This document shows positions 34,622 through 43,752 of a DNA stretch of 64,000 nucleotides, in pieces. Origin of the DNA: Hyphomicrobium nitrativorans NL23 (GTDB lineage: Bacteria > Pseudomonadota > Alphaproteobacteria > Rhizobiales > Hyphomicrobiaceae); NCBI RefSeq assembly GCF_000503895.1, contig NC_022997.1, positions 1,198,501 through 1,262,500 on the forward strand, in the 5' to 3' direction. The first letter of the stretch is position 1; each line of letters begins with the position of its first letter. The position numbers were made by a program, and so were the translations under genes. A model generated the notes under the pieces. The model did no database searches and was not told the DNA's origin. It saw only the letters and a program-made list of their open reading frames with translations.

Positions 34622-37138
34622 TCAGGTGCCGCGCGGCTTCGCGCGGGTCGTCGGTGCGGTGGCGGCCGGGTCGTCGGGCCACGGGTGGCGCGGATAACGG
34701 CCTTTCATCTCAGCTTTAACGGACTGCCACGATCCTTTCCAAAATCCGGGCAGGTCGCGTGTGACCTGTATCGGGCGATGGGCGGGCGAGAGCAGATGCA
34801 ACGTGAGCGGTAGCCGGCCACCCGCCACCGTTGGGTGGCGCGTCAGGCTGTAAAGCTCCTGGACGCGGATATGGAGTGCGGGCGCACCGGGGCCGTTGTA
34901 GTCGATGGGGTGGCGCTGGCCGGTGGGGGCCTCGAAATGCGTCGGCGCCTCGGCGTCGAGCCGCTGCTTGAGCGGCCAAGGGATCAGCCCATCCAATGCT
35001 TGTGCGAGATCGTCGGCGGCGATGTCGGCTAGGCGCGTCTTTCCAGAAAGGTAAGGGCCGAGCCACTCGGGAAGTGCTGCTGTGAGAGCTGCGTCCGACA
35101 GGTCGGGCCATGTCTCGTCCTCTGCAGCGTTTCTCAAGAAAGCGACACGGTCGCGGAGTTGGTGCTGGTGTTTGGTCCACGGCAGGCGCTGGGCGCCGAG
35201 AGCTGCGAGACCTTGAGCGAGGGCTGCTTCCGATTCGGGGCCCGGTTCCGGCGGACGCGGGTCGCTCGATAACGTGATCGCATCCAGGCGGCGCACGCGG
35301 CGGGTGCGGATCGCTGCGGCGGCAGGGTCGAAGACGATTTCCTCACGTTCGGCGATGCGATTGCGGGCGAGACGCGCGATTTCGGCGTCGCTGCTTTCTG
35401 CCGCGAGCAGGATGCGCGTTGCGGCGGCCGTGCCCTGCATTTCGGCAATTACGAGGAACGGCGCCCGCGCAAGCGGCTCGGCGGCGTCCATTGTTGCGCC
35501 GCGGCCGTTGGCGAGCAGGAATTGGCCGTGAGGGCCGCGCGCCTTGGCGATGCGTTCGGGGAAGGCGAGGGCGAGGAGGGCGGCCGTGGAGGGGGCTTCG
35601 CCGTCGTTTGCGTCATTGATGGTGGGCGATGCGGCGCGTGCCGTCTTGGCCCAACCCTCCGCAAGGCGGCGCATGTCGGTCGCGCGGGGTGTGCGGTCGC
35701 GCCGAAAGGCTTCGATGCGCTGATCGAGGTTCGCGCCCGTGCCACCGAGGCCGCGCTCGACGAGGACGGCGGCGATGTCGGCTGCGTGGCGTTCCGCGCC
35801 GACGCGGGCGGCTTGGATCACCATGACGGCAAGGCGCGGCGGAAGCGGCAGCGCGCGCAGGCTGCGGCCAGTTTCCGTGAGGCGGCCGTCGGCGTCGAGT
35901 GCGCCGAGATTCGTGAGTTCTTCGCGCGCGGCATCGATGGCGGCCGTTGCCGGTGGATCCAGCCAGGAGAGCGTCCAGGGATCGGTGACGCCCCAATCGG
36001 CGCAATCGAGCAGGAGCGGTGCGAGGTCGGCCGAGCGGATTTCGGGCTCCGCGAAGGCGGGCATGCTCGCGGTCTCGGCTTCGTCCCAGAGGCGGTAGCA
36101 GACGCCGAGGCCGAGACGGCCGGCGCGGCCGCGGCGCTGATCGGCCGAGGCGCGGGACACACGAACGGTCGCGAGGCGCGTGATGCCCACGTCTGGGTCG
36201 TAGCGCGGCACGCGGGCCACGCCGCAGTCGATCACGACGCGGATGCCCTCGATGGTGAGCGAGGTTTCGGCAATGGCGGTCGCGAGCACGACCTTGCGTG
36301 CGCCTGGCGGGGCTGGTGCGATGGCCTGGTCCTGGTCGCGGCGGTCGAGCGCGCCGTAGAGGGGCGCGACGATCGCGTCCGCAGGGTCGAGGCGTTCGCG
36401 GAGGCTTTCGGCCGTGCGGCGGATTTCGCCCTGGCCGGGGAGGAACGCGAGAATGGATCCCGTTTCGGCGCGCAGTGCGCGCGCGATAGCATCCGCCATC
36501 CGGTCTTCGAGGCGGCGTGTCGGATCTTTGCCGAGGTAGCGCGTTTCGACGGGGAAGCTGCGGCCTTCGCTGGTGACGAGCGGAGCGCCGCCCAGCAATT
36601 CAGCGACCGGCTTGCCCGCAAGGGTCGCCGACATGACGACGAGGCGCAGGTCGGGGCGCAGGCTCGTCTGTGTGTCGCGGGCGAGTGCGAGGCCGAGATC
36701 GGCTTCGAGCGAGCGCTCGTGGAATTCGTCGAAGAGGATGGCGCCGATGCCGTCGAGCGCCGGGTCGTCGAGGATAAGGCGGGTGAATACGCCTTCGGTC
36801 AGCACTTCGATCCGCGTTTTCTTCGACACGCGCGTTTCGAGGCGGGCGCGCAGGCCGACGCTTTCGCCGATCTCCTCGCCGAGTGTTGCAGCCATGCGGG
36901 CGGCGGCGTTACGGGCGGCGAGGCGGCGGGGTTCGAGCACGAGGATTTTGCCACCGCCGAGCCAGGGCGCGCCATCGAGCGCGAGAGGGACGCGCGTCGT
37001 CTTGCCGGCGCCTGGGGGGGCGACGAGGACCGCGGAGGGTCCGGCCGCGAGCGCGGATGTCAGCGCGGGCAGCGCCTCGTCGATGGGCAAGGCTTGCGCG
37101 AATCGCCGTAGAGAGAACGGAGGTGTGGTGTCGGTCAT
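34622..37138 (-). CDS. hrpB: ATP-dependent helicase HrpB
   Basis: 838-residue DExH-box helicase. Walker A is APPGAGKTT at 40-48; the DEAH-box variant is FDEFHERSLEADLG; motif III SATL follows; the QRRGRAGR motif VI is present near residue 330; and the C-terminal HrpB-specific domain ends with LLSPAHRPIQVTRDLPGFWKGSW and the tail RYPRHPWPDDP. HrpB-family enzymes are thought to remodel RNA; the bacterial role is poorly defined. Normal length for the family. Monocistronic. Confidence 0.95.
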   Translation of the reverse strand: MTDTTPPFSLRRFAQALPIDEALPALTSALAAGPSAVLVAPPGAGKTTRVPLALDGAPWLGGGKILVLEPRRLAARNAAARMAATLGEEIGESVGLRARLETRVSKKTRIEVLTEGVFTRLILDDPALDGIGAILFDEFHERSLEADLGLALARDTQTSLRPDLRLVVMSATLAGKPVAELLGGAPLVTSEGRSFPVETRYLGKDPTRRLEDRMADAIARALRAETGSILAFLPGQGEIRRTAESLRERLDPADAIVAPLYGALDRRDQDQAIAPAPPGARKVVLATAIAETSLTIEGIRVVIDCGVARVPRYDPDVGITRLATVRVSRASADQRRGRAGRLGLGVCYRLWDEAETASMPAFAEPEIRSADLAPLLLDCADWGVTDPWTLSWLDPPATAAIDAAREELTNLGALDADGRLTETGRSLRALPLPPRLAVMVIQAARVGAERHAADIAAVLVERGLGGTGANLDQRIEAFRRDRTPRATDMRRLAEGWAKTARAASPTINDANDGEAPSTAALLALAFPERIAKARGPHGQFLLANGRGATMDAAEPLARAPFLVIAEMQGTAAATRILLAAESSDAEIARLARNRIAEREEIVFDPAAAAIRTRRVRRLDAITLSSDPRPPEPGPESEAALAQGLAALGAQRLPWTKHQHQLRDRVAFLRNAAEDETWPDLSDAALTAALPEWLGPYLSGKTRLADIAADDLAQALDGLIPWPLKQRLDAEAPTHFEAPTGQRHPIDYNGPGAPALHIRVQELYSLTRHPTVAGGRLPLTLHLLSPAHRPIQVTRDLPGFWKGSWQSVKAEMKGRYPRHPWPDDPAATAPTTRAKPRGT

Positions 37139-37299
37139 TCCGGTTCGCTTAGCATGTCAGGCGCGCCGTGGTGAGTGGCGGGAATTGCCTGCCTTTACAA
37201 CACCACGTTACTGGCCAATATCGGCACGGTAGCCATTGGCACGGCAGGTGGCTCCGGGAGCCAGGAACGCCGGTTTCAGCGCGCACGGGGACAGGTTTC

Positions 37300-37797
37300 A
37301 TGCATCGCTTCGCACTTTCGCTCGTCTTGGCCGTTTTGATCGGCTTGGGTGCGCGCTCGGCGTCGGCCACCGAACTCGATGGATACTGGATGGACTCGGA
37401 CGGCGAAGTGGTGCTGGAGGTCGGGAACTGCGGCGCTGCGATGTGCGCGAAGGTGGTTTGGCTCAGGCTGCCGTACGGTCCGGACCGGCTTCCGCTCAAG
37501 GATTTCCGCAATCCCGAGGCTTCGCTGCAGAACCGGCAGGTTTGCGGACTGAACGTCATCACGGGTTTCACGAAACAACCGGACGGGACGTGGGGCGGCG
37601 GAAACGTCTATGTGCCCGATCTCGGCATGAGCTTCAGTGGTTATGCGGAGGTGTTGAGCCCTACGCAGATCAAGGTGCGCGGGTACGTGTTCCTGCCGCT
37701 GTTCGGCGCTACTGAAGTATGGAGCCGGGTGGCCGCGCCGGCGTATCACTGCGAGCGCGATGGCGTGCCGCCTGCTCCGGAGCGGGCGGGGCAGTAG
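37300..37797 (+). CDS. DUF2147-domain exported protein
   Basis: 165 residues with a signal peptide (to about residue 24), then the DUF2147 pattern GYWMDSDGEVVLEVGNCGAAMCAKVVWL, the central NRQVCGLNVITGFTKQPDGTWGGG and NVYVPDLGMSFSGYAEVLSPTQIKVRGYVFLPLFGATEVWSR. Family members are small periplasmic beta-rich proteins of unknown role. Start ATG 37300 is preferred because it begins the signal peptide and has GGGGACAGG upstream. Confidence 0.82.
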   Translation: MHRFALSLVLAVLIGLGARSASATELDGYWMDSDGEVVLEVGNCGAAMCAKVVWLRLPYGPDRLPLKDFRNPEASLQNRQVCGLNVITGFTKQPDGTWGGGNVYVPDLGMSFSGYAEVLSPTQIKVRGYVFLPLFGATEVWSRVAAPAYHCERDGVPPAPERAGQ

Positions 37798-38010
37798 AGC
37801 GCCCCTTTCTCTCTCGCCGAACGATCTCAACGGACTGCTCTGCTGTTCGCACAGACGTGTGCTCGCTGCCGGTGCGACAGGATCGCGCCCGGCCGATCAT
37901 TCCATTGACAACGTGGCCTCGCTCGTCCACCAACGACTCCGTTAATGACCAAGTGGTAATTTGTCCTGGGCCGCGTGGCGGTCAGGCAAGGTCCTTACGG
38001 AGGTTTCGGT

Positions 38011-38463
38011 ATGTCGAAATTCATTCATTCCTGCAGAAACGTTCTCGCCGCAGCACTCATTGCACTCTCGGCCGGGCTCTATGCCGCTCCCTCATTCGCG
38101 GACGACGCCGAGGTTCGCGCGGGGGCCGGCAAATGGGACGAAGCGTTCAACGCTCGTGACATGAAGGCGCTCTCCGGCTTTTACGCCAAGGATGCCGTGG
38201 TCGTGCCTGCGGGCGGCAAGGCGGTCAGCGGTCCGGAGGCTATCGGCGCGTTCTTCGCCGATCTGCAATCGAAGGGCTTCGCCGATCACAAGATCGTCGT
38301 CGAGAAGGTGCTGGACCAGGGAGACACGCGGGTCGCGACCGGCACGTGGCAGCTCAACGGTCCGTCCGACGAGGGTTCGACAAAGCAGTACGGCGGGAAC
38401 TGGGTGAACGTGCTCGTTCGCACGGCAGACGGCTGGCGTGTTCTGCTTCACACCTGGAACTGA
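38011..38463 (+). CDS. exported SnoaL-like protein (SgcJ/EcaC type)
   Basis: 150 residues. A signal peptide ends near residue 31 (AAPSFADD). The domain is a cone-shaped alpha+beta SnoaL/DUF4440 fold: WDEAFNARDMKALSGFYAKDAVVVPAGGKAVSGPEAIGAFFADL, then VATGTWQLNG and WRVLLHTWN. Members bind small ligands in a pocket; catalytic activity is unproven for most. Start ATG 38011 has GGAGG about 8-12 bases upstream. Confidence 0.8.
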   Translation: MSKFIHSCRNVLAAALIALSAGLYAAPSFADDAEVRAGAGKWDEAFNARDMKALSGFYAKDAVVVPAGGKAVSGPEAIGAFFADLQSKGFADHKIVVEKVLDQGDTRVATGTWQLNGPSDEGSTKQYGGNWVNVLVRTADGWRVLLHTWN

Positions 38464-38481
38464 TCGGCCCAATTGCGATTG

Positions 38482-38510
38482 ACGAAGCCGCTTCGCGCAA
38501 GCGGCTTCGT
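38482..38510. terminator. bidirectional hairpin between convergent genes
   Basis: ACGAAGCCGCTT at 38482-38493 and AAGCGGCTTCGT at 38499-38510 form a perfect 12-bp stem with a CGCGC loop. It lies in the 57-base gap between the SnoaL-like gene (plus) and cfa (minus). T-tracts are short on both sides. Confidence 0.65.
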
Positions 38511-38520
38511 TACCCGAGCC

Positions 38521-39807
38521 TCAGCTCTGCTGGGGCTCTTTTGCCGTCGCGAACGGCTGCGGCTCGGGCGGGGCGATGCCCCGCTCGGCTTCGAGGCGCA
38601 CATAGTCGCGCTGGGTGTCGATGATATAATCGCGCACGATCGGCACGGCATCGCGCGTCTTCGCTAGCTGCATGTGGAAGACGAGCTGGCTGCCCGTGCG
38701 GAACATCATCTCGCAGCTGATCAGATAGAACTCCCACATCCGGCAGAAGCGCTCGTCGTACATTTCGGCGACCTTGGCGCGGTTGGCCTCGAAGCGGGTA
38801 ACCCAATGAGCGAGCGTCTTCGCGTAATGGACGCGCAGGAATTCGAGATCCGTCACCCACAGGCTGTTCTGCTCCACGTGCGTGAAGACTTCGGAGAGCG
38901 CGGGCGAATAGGCGCCCGGGAAGATATACTTCCGGAGCCACGGGCTTGCCGTTCCGGGAGGGCTCATGTGGCCGATGGAGTGAAGCAGCATCACGCCGTC
39001 GTCGGTCAGAAGGTCGTTCACCTTGGCGAAAAACTCGTCGTAGTGGGCCACGCCCACGTGCTCGAACATGCCAACGGAAACGATGCGGTCGAAGCGCTCG
39101 TTCAAGTCGCGGTAGTCGCGCAGTTCGAAGCGGACGCGGTCGGCAAGGCCGAGCGCCTTCGCCTTTTCGTTGGCGAGCTTGCACTGTTCCTTCGATAGGG
39201 TGACGCCGACGGCCTGGATGTCTTGCAGGCGCGCGAGATAGAGCAGCATGTCGCCCCAGCCGCAGCCGATGTCGAGCACCTTCTGGCCGGGCTCCAGCGC
39301 CAATTTCGACGCGATGAGGCGGAGCTTGTTCTGCTGGGCCTCTTCGAGGGTGTTGTCGTCGCTCGTGAAGTAGGCGCAGGAATACTGCATGCCGCGGTCG
39401 AGGAAGAGGCGGTAGAATTCGTTGCCGATGTCGTAGTGGTGGGCGACGTTCTGCTGGGCCTTGCCGATGGGGTTGGCTTGCTGGAACCGCTTCAGCCCGC
39501 GCGAGACTTTGCGCAGCGCCTTTTGCAGAGGATACGAGCCCAGCGAAAGACGGTTGACAGAGAACAGCGTGAGGAAGTCGCGGAGCGTCGAGCCCTCGAA
39601 GCGCATCCGGCCGTCCATGTAGGCTTCGCCCGCCGCCAGCTCCGGGTTGGTGAAGAGCGTGCGATAGAGTGTGGGATCGGTCAGCCGCATGGTCACGTCA
39701 GGACCGGGCTCTCGTCCGCCGAAGATGTGGACGCGCCCTTCGGCGTCGATGACCTTGAGCGTACCCTTGCGGACGAACGATTTCAGCATGTGCGAAAGCG
39801 GAAACAT
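38521..39807 (-). CDS. cfa: cyclopropane-fatty-acyl-phospholipid synthase
   Basis: 428-residue SAM-dependent methyltransferase that adds a methylene bridge to unsaturated acyl chains in membrane lipids. The SAM motif is VLDIGCGWGDMLLYLA near residue 190; AHHYDIGNEFYRLFLDRGMQYSCAYF near 145 and EHVGVAHYDEFF near 260 are family signatures. The C-terminal FRTGSQLVFHMQL segment is typical. Start ATG 39807 or the internal ATG at 39789. It is 44 bases downstream of rpe on the same strand. Confidence 0.93.
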   Translation of the reverse strand: MFPLSHMLKSFVRKGTLKVIDAEGRVHIFGGREPGPDVTMRLTDPTLYRTLFTNPELAAGEAYMDGRMRFEGSTLRDFLTLFSVNRLSLGSYPLQKALRKVSRGLKRFQQANPIGKAQQNVAHHYDIGNEFYRLFLDRGMQYSCAYFTSDDNTLEEAQQNKLRLIASKLALEPGQKVLDIGCGWGDMLLYLARLQDIQAVGVTLSKEQCKLANEKAKALGLADRVRFELRDYRDLNERFDRIVSVGMFEHVGVAHYDEFFAKVNDLLTDDGVMLLHSIGHMSPPGTASPWLRKYIFPGAYSPALSEVFTHVEQNSLWVTDLEFLRVHYAKTLAHWVTRFEANRAKVAEMYDERFCRMWEFYLISCEMMFRTGSQLVFHMQLAKTRDAVPIVRDYIIDTQRDYVRLEAERGIAPPEPQPFATAKEPQQS

Positions 39808-39851
39808 GGGGCCTCGCTGCTTGGAGGTTTGAGCGCCGGAGCGGCGCGGCT

Positions 39852-40544
39852 TCAGGCTGCCGACTTTGCCGCGCGGGCTCGTTCGGCCGCGCTGCGGATG
39901 GCTCTGATGTTGGCGGCGTAGCTTTCCTTGGTGCCACCCTTGAAGACGGCGGAACCTGCGACGAGCACGTTGGCGCCCGCTTCGACGACGAGCGCTGCGG
40001 TTTCAGGCGTGACGCCGCCGTCCACTTCGAGGTCGATGGGCCGGTCGCCGATCATCCGGCGCACGCGGCGGATCTTTTCGAGCTGCGCGGGAATGAACGC
40101 CTGTCCGCCGAAGCCCGGATTGACCGTCATGAGCAGGACGAGATCGACGCGATCCAAGACGTGCTCGATTACGCTCTCGTGCGTGCCGGGATTGAGGGAG
40201 ATGCCTGCACGGCAGCCCACCGCGCGGATGGCTTGCAGCGAGCGGTCGAGGTGAGGGCCCGCTTCCGCGTGGACGGTGACGATCTCAGCGCCCGCCTTTG
40301 CGAAGGCCTCAATGTACGGATCGGCGGGCGCGATCATCAGGTGGCAGTCGAAGGTCTTTTTCGAGCTGTCACGGATGGCGGAGACGATTGGCGGGCCGAA
40401 CGTGATGTTGGGCACGAAGTGGCCGTCCATCACGTCGAGATGGATCCAGTCCGCGCCTGCCGCGTCCACGTCCGCGACCTCGGCGCCGAGGCGCGCGAAA
40501 TCTGCCGACAGGATCGAGGGGGCGATGATGAGCGGCCGTGACAT
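39852..40544 (-). CDS. rpe: ribulose-phosphate 3-epimerase
   Basis: 230-residue TIM-barrel epimerase that interconverts ribulose-5-phosphate and xylulose-5-phosphate in the pentose phosphate and Calvin cycles. Signatures are [16 protein letters not shown] at the N-terminus, [17 protein letters not shown] near residue 35, [14 protein letters not shown] near 140 and the phosphate-binding DGGVTPETA near 178. The product would feed the phosphoribulokinase encoded at 43753-44631. Confidence 0.96.
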   Translation of the reverse strand: MSRPLIIAPSILSADFARLGAEVADVDAAGADWIHLDVMDGHFVPNITFGPPIVSAIRDSSKKTFDCHLMIAPADPYIEAFAKAGAEIVTVHAEAGPHLDRSLQAIRAVGCRAGISLNPGTHESVIEHVLDRVDLVLLMTVNPGFGGQAFIPAQLEKIRRVRRMIGDRPIDLEVDGGVTPETAALVVEAGANVLVAGSAVFKGGTKESYAANIRAIRSAAERARAAKSAA

Positions 40545-40647
40545 CGGGCGCGCCTCCCGTTCGTGGGTTTCCAGGCTCCTGCCCTACACGGCGGGGCGCG
40601 GCGCGGCAAGGGTCGAGAGCCAAGATCCCATGGGTAAGGCCGGGCTT

Positions 40648-41478
40648 TCAGGCGGGAGAGGCAGAGAGGACCTTGCCGAGCGCGTCTCGAAGGTTCGGGT
40701 GCTCGGGCAGCCGGATTCGAAAGACGGTTTGCAGAAGTTCGATCACGGCGTCGGGATTGTCGATCTGCCGGCGCTCGCTCGCGCGGGCAATGCGGTGGAT
40801 GGCGTATTCCGACCCGCGCAATGTGTGGCGCACGCCGGGTTCGGAGCGGGCCACGAGCAGCCTGTTGCGAAACGGGGAGGAAGGGTGCGTGGACACGTAC
40901 CAGTTGCCGACCTCGAAATCGATGTCGGCGGGCGATGCGAGATCGAACACGTACAGGGTGCGCGAGGTGTCGTCGACGCGTGCGGTGAGCGCGTATGTCT
41001 CGCCGTGCCGGACGAGGCGGTAGGGTTCGTTGGGCGTATCCTGTTCCGCTTCCATGTCCAGACGTAGCGGGGCGGTCGGTGTCATGCCTCCGAAGCCGAC
41101 ATCCGTGACGTAGCGCGTGCCGTCGATGGAGACGAGGGTTAGCACGTGGGTGCGGGCCGGGACGACGCCGGGGGGCGTGTTCATCACCACGCGTCCGGTG
41201 AGACCTTGTGCGTCAAAACCGATGGCGCGCAGCAGGTGGAGAAACAATAGGTTCAGCTCGAAGCAGTATCCGCCGCGGCCTCGATCGAGCAGCTTATGCC
41301 GCAGCGACGGGAGGTCGAGCCGCACCGGCTCGCCGAGGATCATTGCGAGCGTTTCGAAGGGAATTGCGGAGATGTGGTGCCGCTGAATTGCGGCGAGCGT
41401 GTCGAGCGATGGCGTGACGGGGCCGGCGTATCCGATGCGCGCGAGGTATGCCGGGACGTCCAAACGATCGGATGACAT
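40648..41478 (-). CDS. nat: arylamine N-acetyltransferase
   Basis: 276-residue NAT that moves acetyl from acetyl-CoA to arylamines or hydrazines. The Cys-His-Asp triad is visible: Cys72 in RGRGGYCFELN, His111 in ARTHVLTLV and Asp126 in VTDVGFGG. Length is normal. ATG 41478 is preferred over a start eight residues earlier because the family begins near DVPAYLARIGY. Natural substrate unknown. Confidence 0.92.
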   Translation of the reverse strand: MSSDRLDVPAYLARIGYAGPVTPSLDTLAAIQRHHISAIPFETLAMILGEPVRLDLPSLRHKLLDRGRGGYCFELNLLFLHLLRAIGFDAQGLTGRVVMNTPPGVVPARTHVLTLVSIDGTRYVTDVGFGGMTPTAPLRLDMEAEQDTPNEPYRLVRHGETYALTARVDDTSRTLYVFDLASPADIDFEVGNWYVSTHPSSPFRNRLLVARSEPGVRHTLRGSEYAIHRIARASERRQIDNPDAVIELLQTVFRIRLPEHPNLRDALGKVLSASPA

Positions 41479-41514
41479 CGATCTCCCTCTCGCGCATCGC
41501 ATGTGAGTTGAGCG

Positions 41515-41530
41515 TGTTCCCTCGGGAACA
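41515..41530. promoter_or_regulatory. palindrome upstream of nat and a small-protein gene
   Basis: TGTTCCC-TC-GGGAACA, a perfect 7-bp inverted repeat, lies 37 bases before the nat start. It resembles the 50986-50999 palindrome (GTGTTC-CC-GAACAC), so one regulator may use both. Confidence 0.4.
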
Positions 41531-41556
41531 GCTTGCCGCGCCTAATAATCGTTTGT

Positions 41557-41568
41557 GTTCGTACGAAC
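41557..41568. promoter_or_regulatory. 12-bp palindrome GTTCGTACGAAC
   Basis: A perfect self-complementary 12-mer in the intergenic region between nat and the exported small protein gene, 104 bases before the latter. Likely a regulator site; regulator unknown. Confidence 0.4.
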
Positions 41569-41671
41569 GGATTTCGACGGGCAACGCCTATATTTCGAAG
41601 CCTTTGCAAATTTGGCGCCTGCCCGTGCCGAGCCGTTTTGGACCTTATCATTTCTTCAAGGGAGAAGCGCA

Positions 41672-41899
41672 ATGCGTGTGGTTTGGCTTTTGGGCGTCGC
41701 GTCCGTTCTCTTTGTGTCGATGCCGATCTCTCAGGCCGACGCCAGATGGGTTTGCCGGGCGTCGAGCAGCACGGGCTCGTGGGGAATGGGCTGGCACAAC
41801 AACAGCAGATCGTATGCGAGGAGCCGTGCGCTGGTCGAATGCGCCCTTCGCACGCCCAGAAACCGGACGTGCTATGTCCGCTCCTGCAGACGGGGCTAA
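41672..41899 (+). CDS. small exported four-cysteine protein
   Basis: 75 residues: signal peptide (MRVVWLLGVASVLFVSMPISQADA), then a 50-residue domain with cysteines in WVCRASS, VECALR, TCYVRSC, plausibly two disulfides. The pattern (Trp-Val-Cys-Arg-Ala and ALVECALRTP) resembles short alphaproteobacterial exported proteins with no known role. Start ATG 41672 has AGGGAGA 7-13 bases upstream. It is convergent with the cytochrome gene, 4 bases apart. Confidence 0.72.
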   Translation: MRVVWLLGVASVLFVSMPISQADARWVCRASSSTGSWGMGWHNNSRSYARSRALVECALRTPRNRTCYVRSCRRG

Positions 41900-41903
41900 T
41901 TCG

Positions 41904-42368
41904 TTAGTTTTCGTGCAGCGATTTGATCCAGGTGACGATCTTCCACATATCGTCGGCAGACTTCACGATATCCTTCGCGTGGGGCATCGGTCCGACAACG
42001 GCCTCGGTTCCGATGCGCCTGTAGCCGGCCGCCTGCAGGTCGTCGGAGCCGAGCGTGATGAGGCGAAACAGTGTGTCGTCGTCGTCGCCGTAGACCCATA
42101 CCTGATTGCTGAGCGGCGGGCCCATGCCGCCGCCCCCTGTCCCGCCGTGGCAACCGTTGCAGCCGGCGGCCATGTAGAGCTTATGACCTTCCTCCGCTGC
42201 TCCCGCATCTCCACTGTGAGGGTTCTTGAGTTCGCCCTTCTCCGTGCTTTCGATGGCCTCCAGCGGAGACTGTGCTTCGGCATCGTGACCTGCCGCGCTC
42301 GCGGCCAGGATCGAAACCGCGACGGCGGTGGTGAGGGCAGCACGAAGGGTTGCGGCGGGCATGGTCAT
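41904..42368 (-). CDS. periplasmic c-type cytochrome
   Basis: 154 residues. Signal peptide to about residue 33. One heme-c site, CNGCH at 70-74; the likely axial Met is Met128 in VVGPMPHAK. GGGMGPPLSNQVWVYGDDDDTLFRLITLGSDDL around 80-110 resembles the small cytochromes that accept electrons from PQQ alcohol dehydrogenases, but no such dehydrogenase is nearby. Start at ATG 42368 or ATG 42362. Monocistronic. Confidence 0.87.
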   Translation of the reverse strand: MTMPAATLRAALTTAVAVSILAASAAGHDAEAQSPLEAIESTEKGELKNPHSGDAGAAEEGHKLYMAAGCNGCHGGTGGGGMGPPLSNQVWVYGDDDDTLFRLITLGSDDLQAAGYRRIGTEAVVGPMPHAKDIVKSADDMWKIVTWIKSLHEN

Positions 42369-42542
42369 AAGGGTGCGCTCCTTTTTTTCTTGTTGTGCGC
42401 ATCAAACGCGGTGTGCCGCGCATCGTTGCGGTGCGTGTTGAAAAACGGGAAAAATTCCTCGGCACAAAGAGGAGTGTCGTTGTCAGGAATTGAGTTTGAA
42501 GATCGGTGCCGATGCGCGGCCGACGCGTAAAGGGGCGCGCCG

Positions 42543-43721
42543 TTACGCTCGATTTGCGATGGGCGCTTTGAACGTGAATCGCGTTTCGACAAGCGTAGAA
42601 GACACGGAGAGCGTGCCGCCGTGGGCACGGCTGATCTCAGAGGCGATGTAGAGACCCAGGCCCAGTCCCTCTTTTGCGCCGCGTGTTTCGAGTGCGTTGA
42701 AGGGTTCGAAGATTGTCGCGATCTTCGACGGGGGAATGGGGCGTCCTTCGTTCGCGACGCTCACGACGAGATGTCCGTCTTCGAGGATGCCGAAGATGCG
42801 GATCGGCGTGTCGGGCGCGCCATGCTTGACGGCATTGGACACGAGATTGGATACGAGTTGGGCAATGCGGTCCGGGTCCGCCATCACGGGGCCCGGAATG
42901 TCGACCTCGACATTGAACATCCGGTTGGGGCGTGCGGCCTCGATCTCGCGCACGACCTGATGCAGCACCTCGCCAAGCTCGGCGGGAACGGGACGGATGG
43001 GCAAGCCGCCGCCAAGTCGTCCTCTCGCGAGGTCGAGCAGGTTCTCGATCAACTCTCCCATCCGATCGGTGCTGTGGTTCAGATGGCCGAGCACCTCCTT
43101 TGCTTTTTCGTCAAGCTGCGTGCGGGACAGGAGCGCGAGCCCGGCCTTGATCGAAGCCAGAGGATTTCTGAGGTCGTGGCCGAGCACGGCGACGAAGCGT
43201 TCGCGGGCGTCGCCCATTTCCTTTGCGCTCGCCAGTTCGGCTTCGGCCTTGTCGAGCTGGCTGTGCATATCGAGATGGAAGCCGATGAGCTCGGCGAACA
43301 TCTTGAACGTGCCCAGGATCTCCGGCCGGTTCAGATTGGCGGGGTTCGGGTCGATGGCGCAAAGCGTGCCGAAGAAGCTGCCGTCGGGGAGGACGATCGG
43401 CATCGAGATGTAGCTTTTGAACCCATACATCACAGGCGTCGGGTGCGCGCTGTAGAGCGGGTCCTGGCTCACGTCGTCGATGACGACGGGTGCGCGGGAT
43501 TGGCGGATCTCATGGCAGATCGTGGTTTCGATGGCGAGTTCTCCGCCAGGGGCGATGCCGAAGCCCAGGTCGTCCCTCGTCGCGCAGGCCATCCATCTCT
43601 GTTCTGTAACGCGGGCGACCGCGACGAACCGCATATCCGTCAAGCGGCGGATCACGTCGAGAATCGTGGGGATCGCAGCAATTCGCTGGACGGCGGCCAG
43701 ATCTTTGTCGAAGTCACTCAT
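42543..43721 (-). CDS. GAF-domain sensor histidine kinase
   Basis: 392 residues, soluble. A GAF domain occupies about 15-150 (EQRWMACATRDDLGFGI, VIDDVSQDPLYSAHPTPVMYGFKSYISMPIV). A HisKA domain has the phospho-acceptor His182 in VLGHDLRNPLASIKAGL, and an HATPase domain has SNLVSNAVKHGAP and LGLGLYIASEISRAHGGTLSV. Likely a light, redox or small-molecule sensor that phosphorylates an unlinked response regulator; no regulator gene is adjacent. Lies 31 bases downstream of prk on the same strand. Confidence 0.9.
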   Translation of the reverse strand: MSDFDKDLAAVQRIAAIPTILDVIRRLTDMRFVAVARVTEQRWMACATRDDLGFGIAPGGELAIETTICHEIRQSRAPVVIDDVSQDPLYSAHPTPVMYGFKSYISMPIVLPDGSFFGTLCAIDPNPANLNRPEILGTFKMFAELIGFHLDMHSQLDKAEAELASAKEMGDARERFVAVLGHDLRNPLASIKAGLALLSRTQLDEKAKEVLGHLNHSTDRMGELIENLLDLARGRLGGGLPIRPVPAELGEVLHQVVREIEAARPNRMFNVEVDIPGPVMADPDRIAQLVSNLVSNAVKHGAPDTPIRIFGILEDGHLVVSVANEGRPIPPSKIATIFEPFNALETRGAKEGLGLGLYIASEISRAHGGTLSVSSTLVETRFTFKAPIANRA

Positions 43722-43752
43722 CGCGCGCCTACGCGTAAACGATCATTCGGTG

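Noticed and set aside
35522-37111. 529-residue plus-strand frame antisense to hrpB
   Set aside because: hrpB is intact with all helicase motifs; the antisense frame is a codon-bias artefact.
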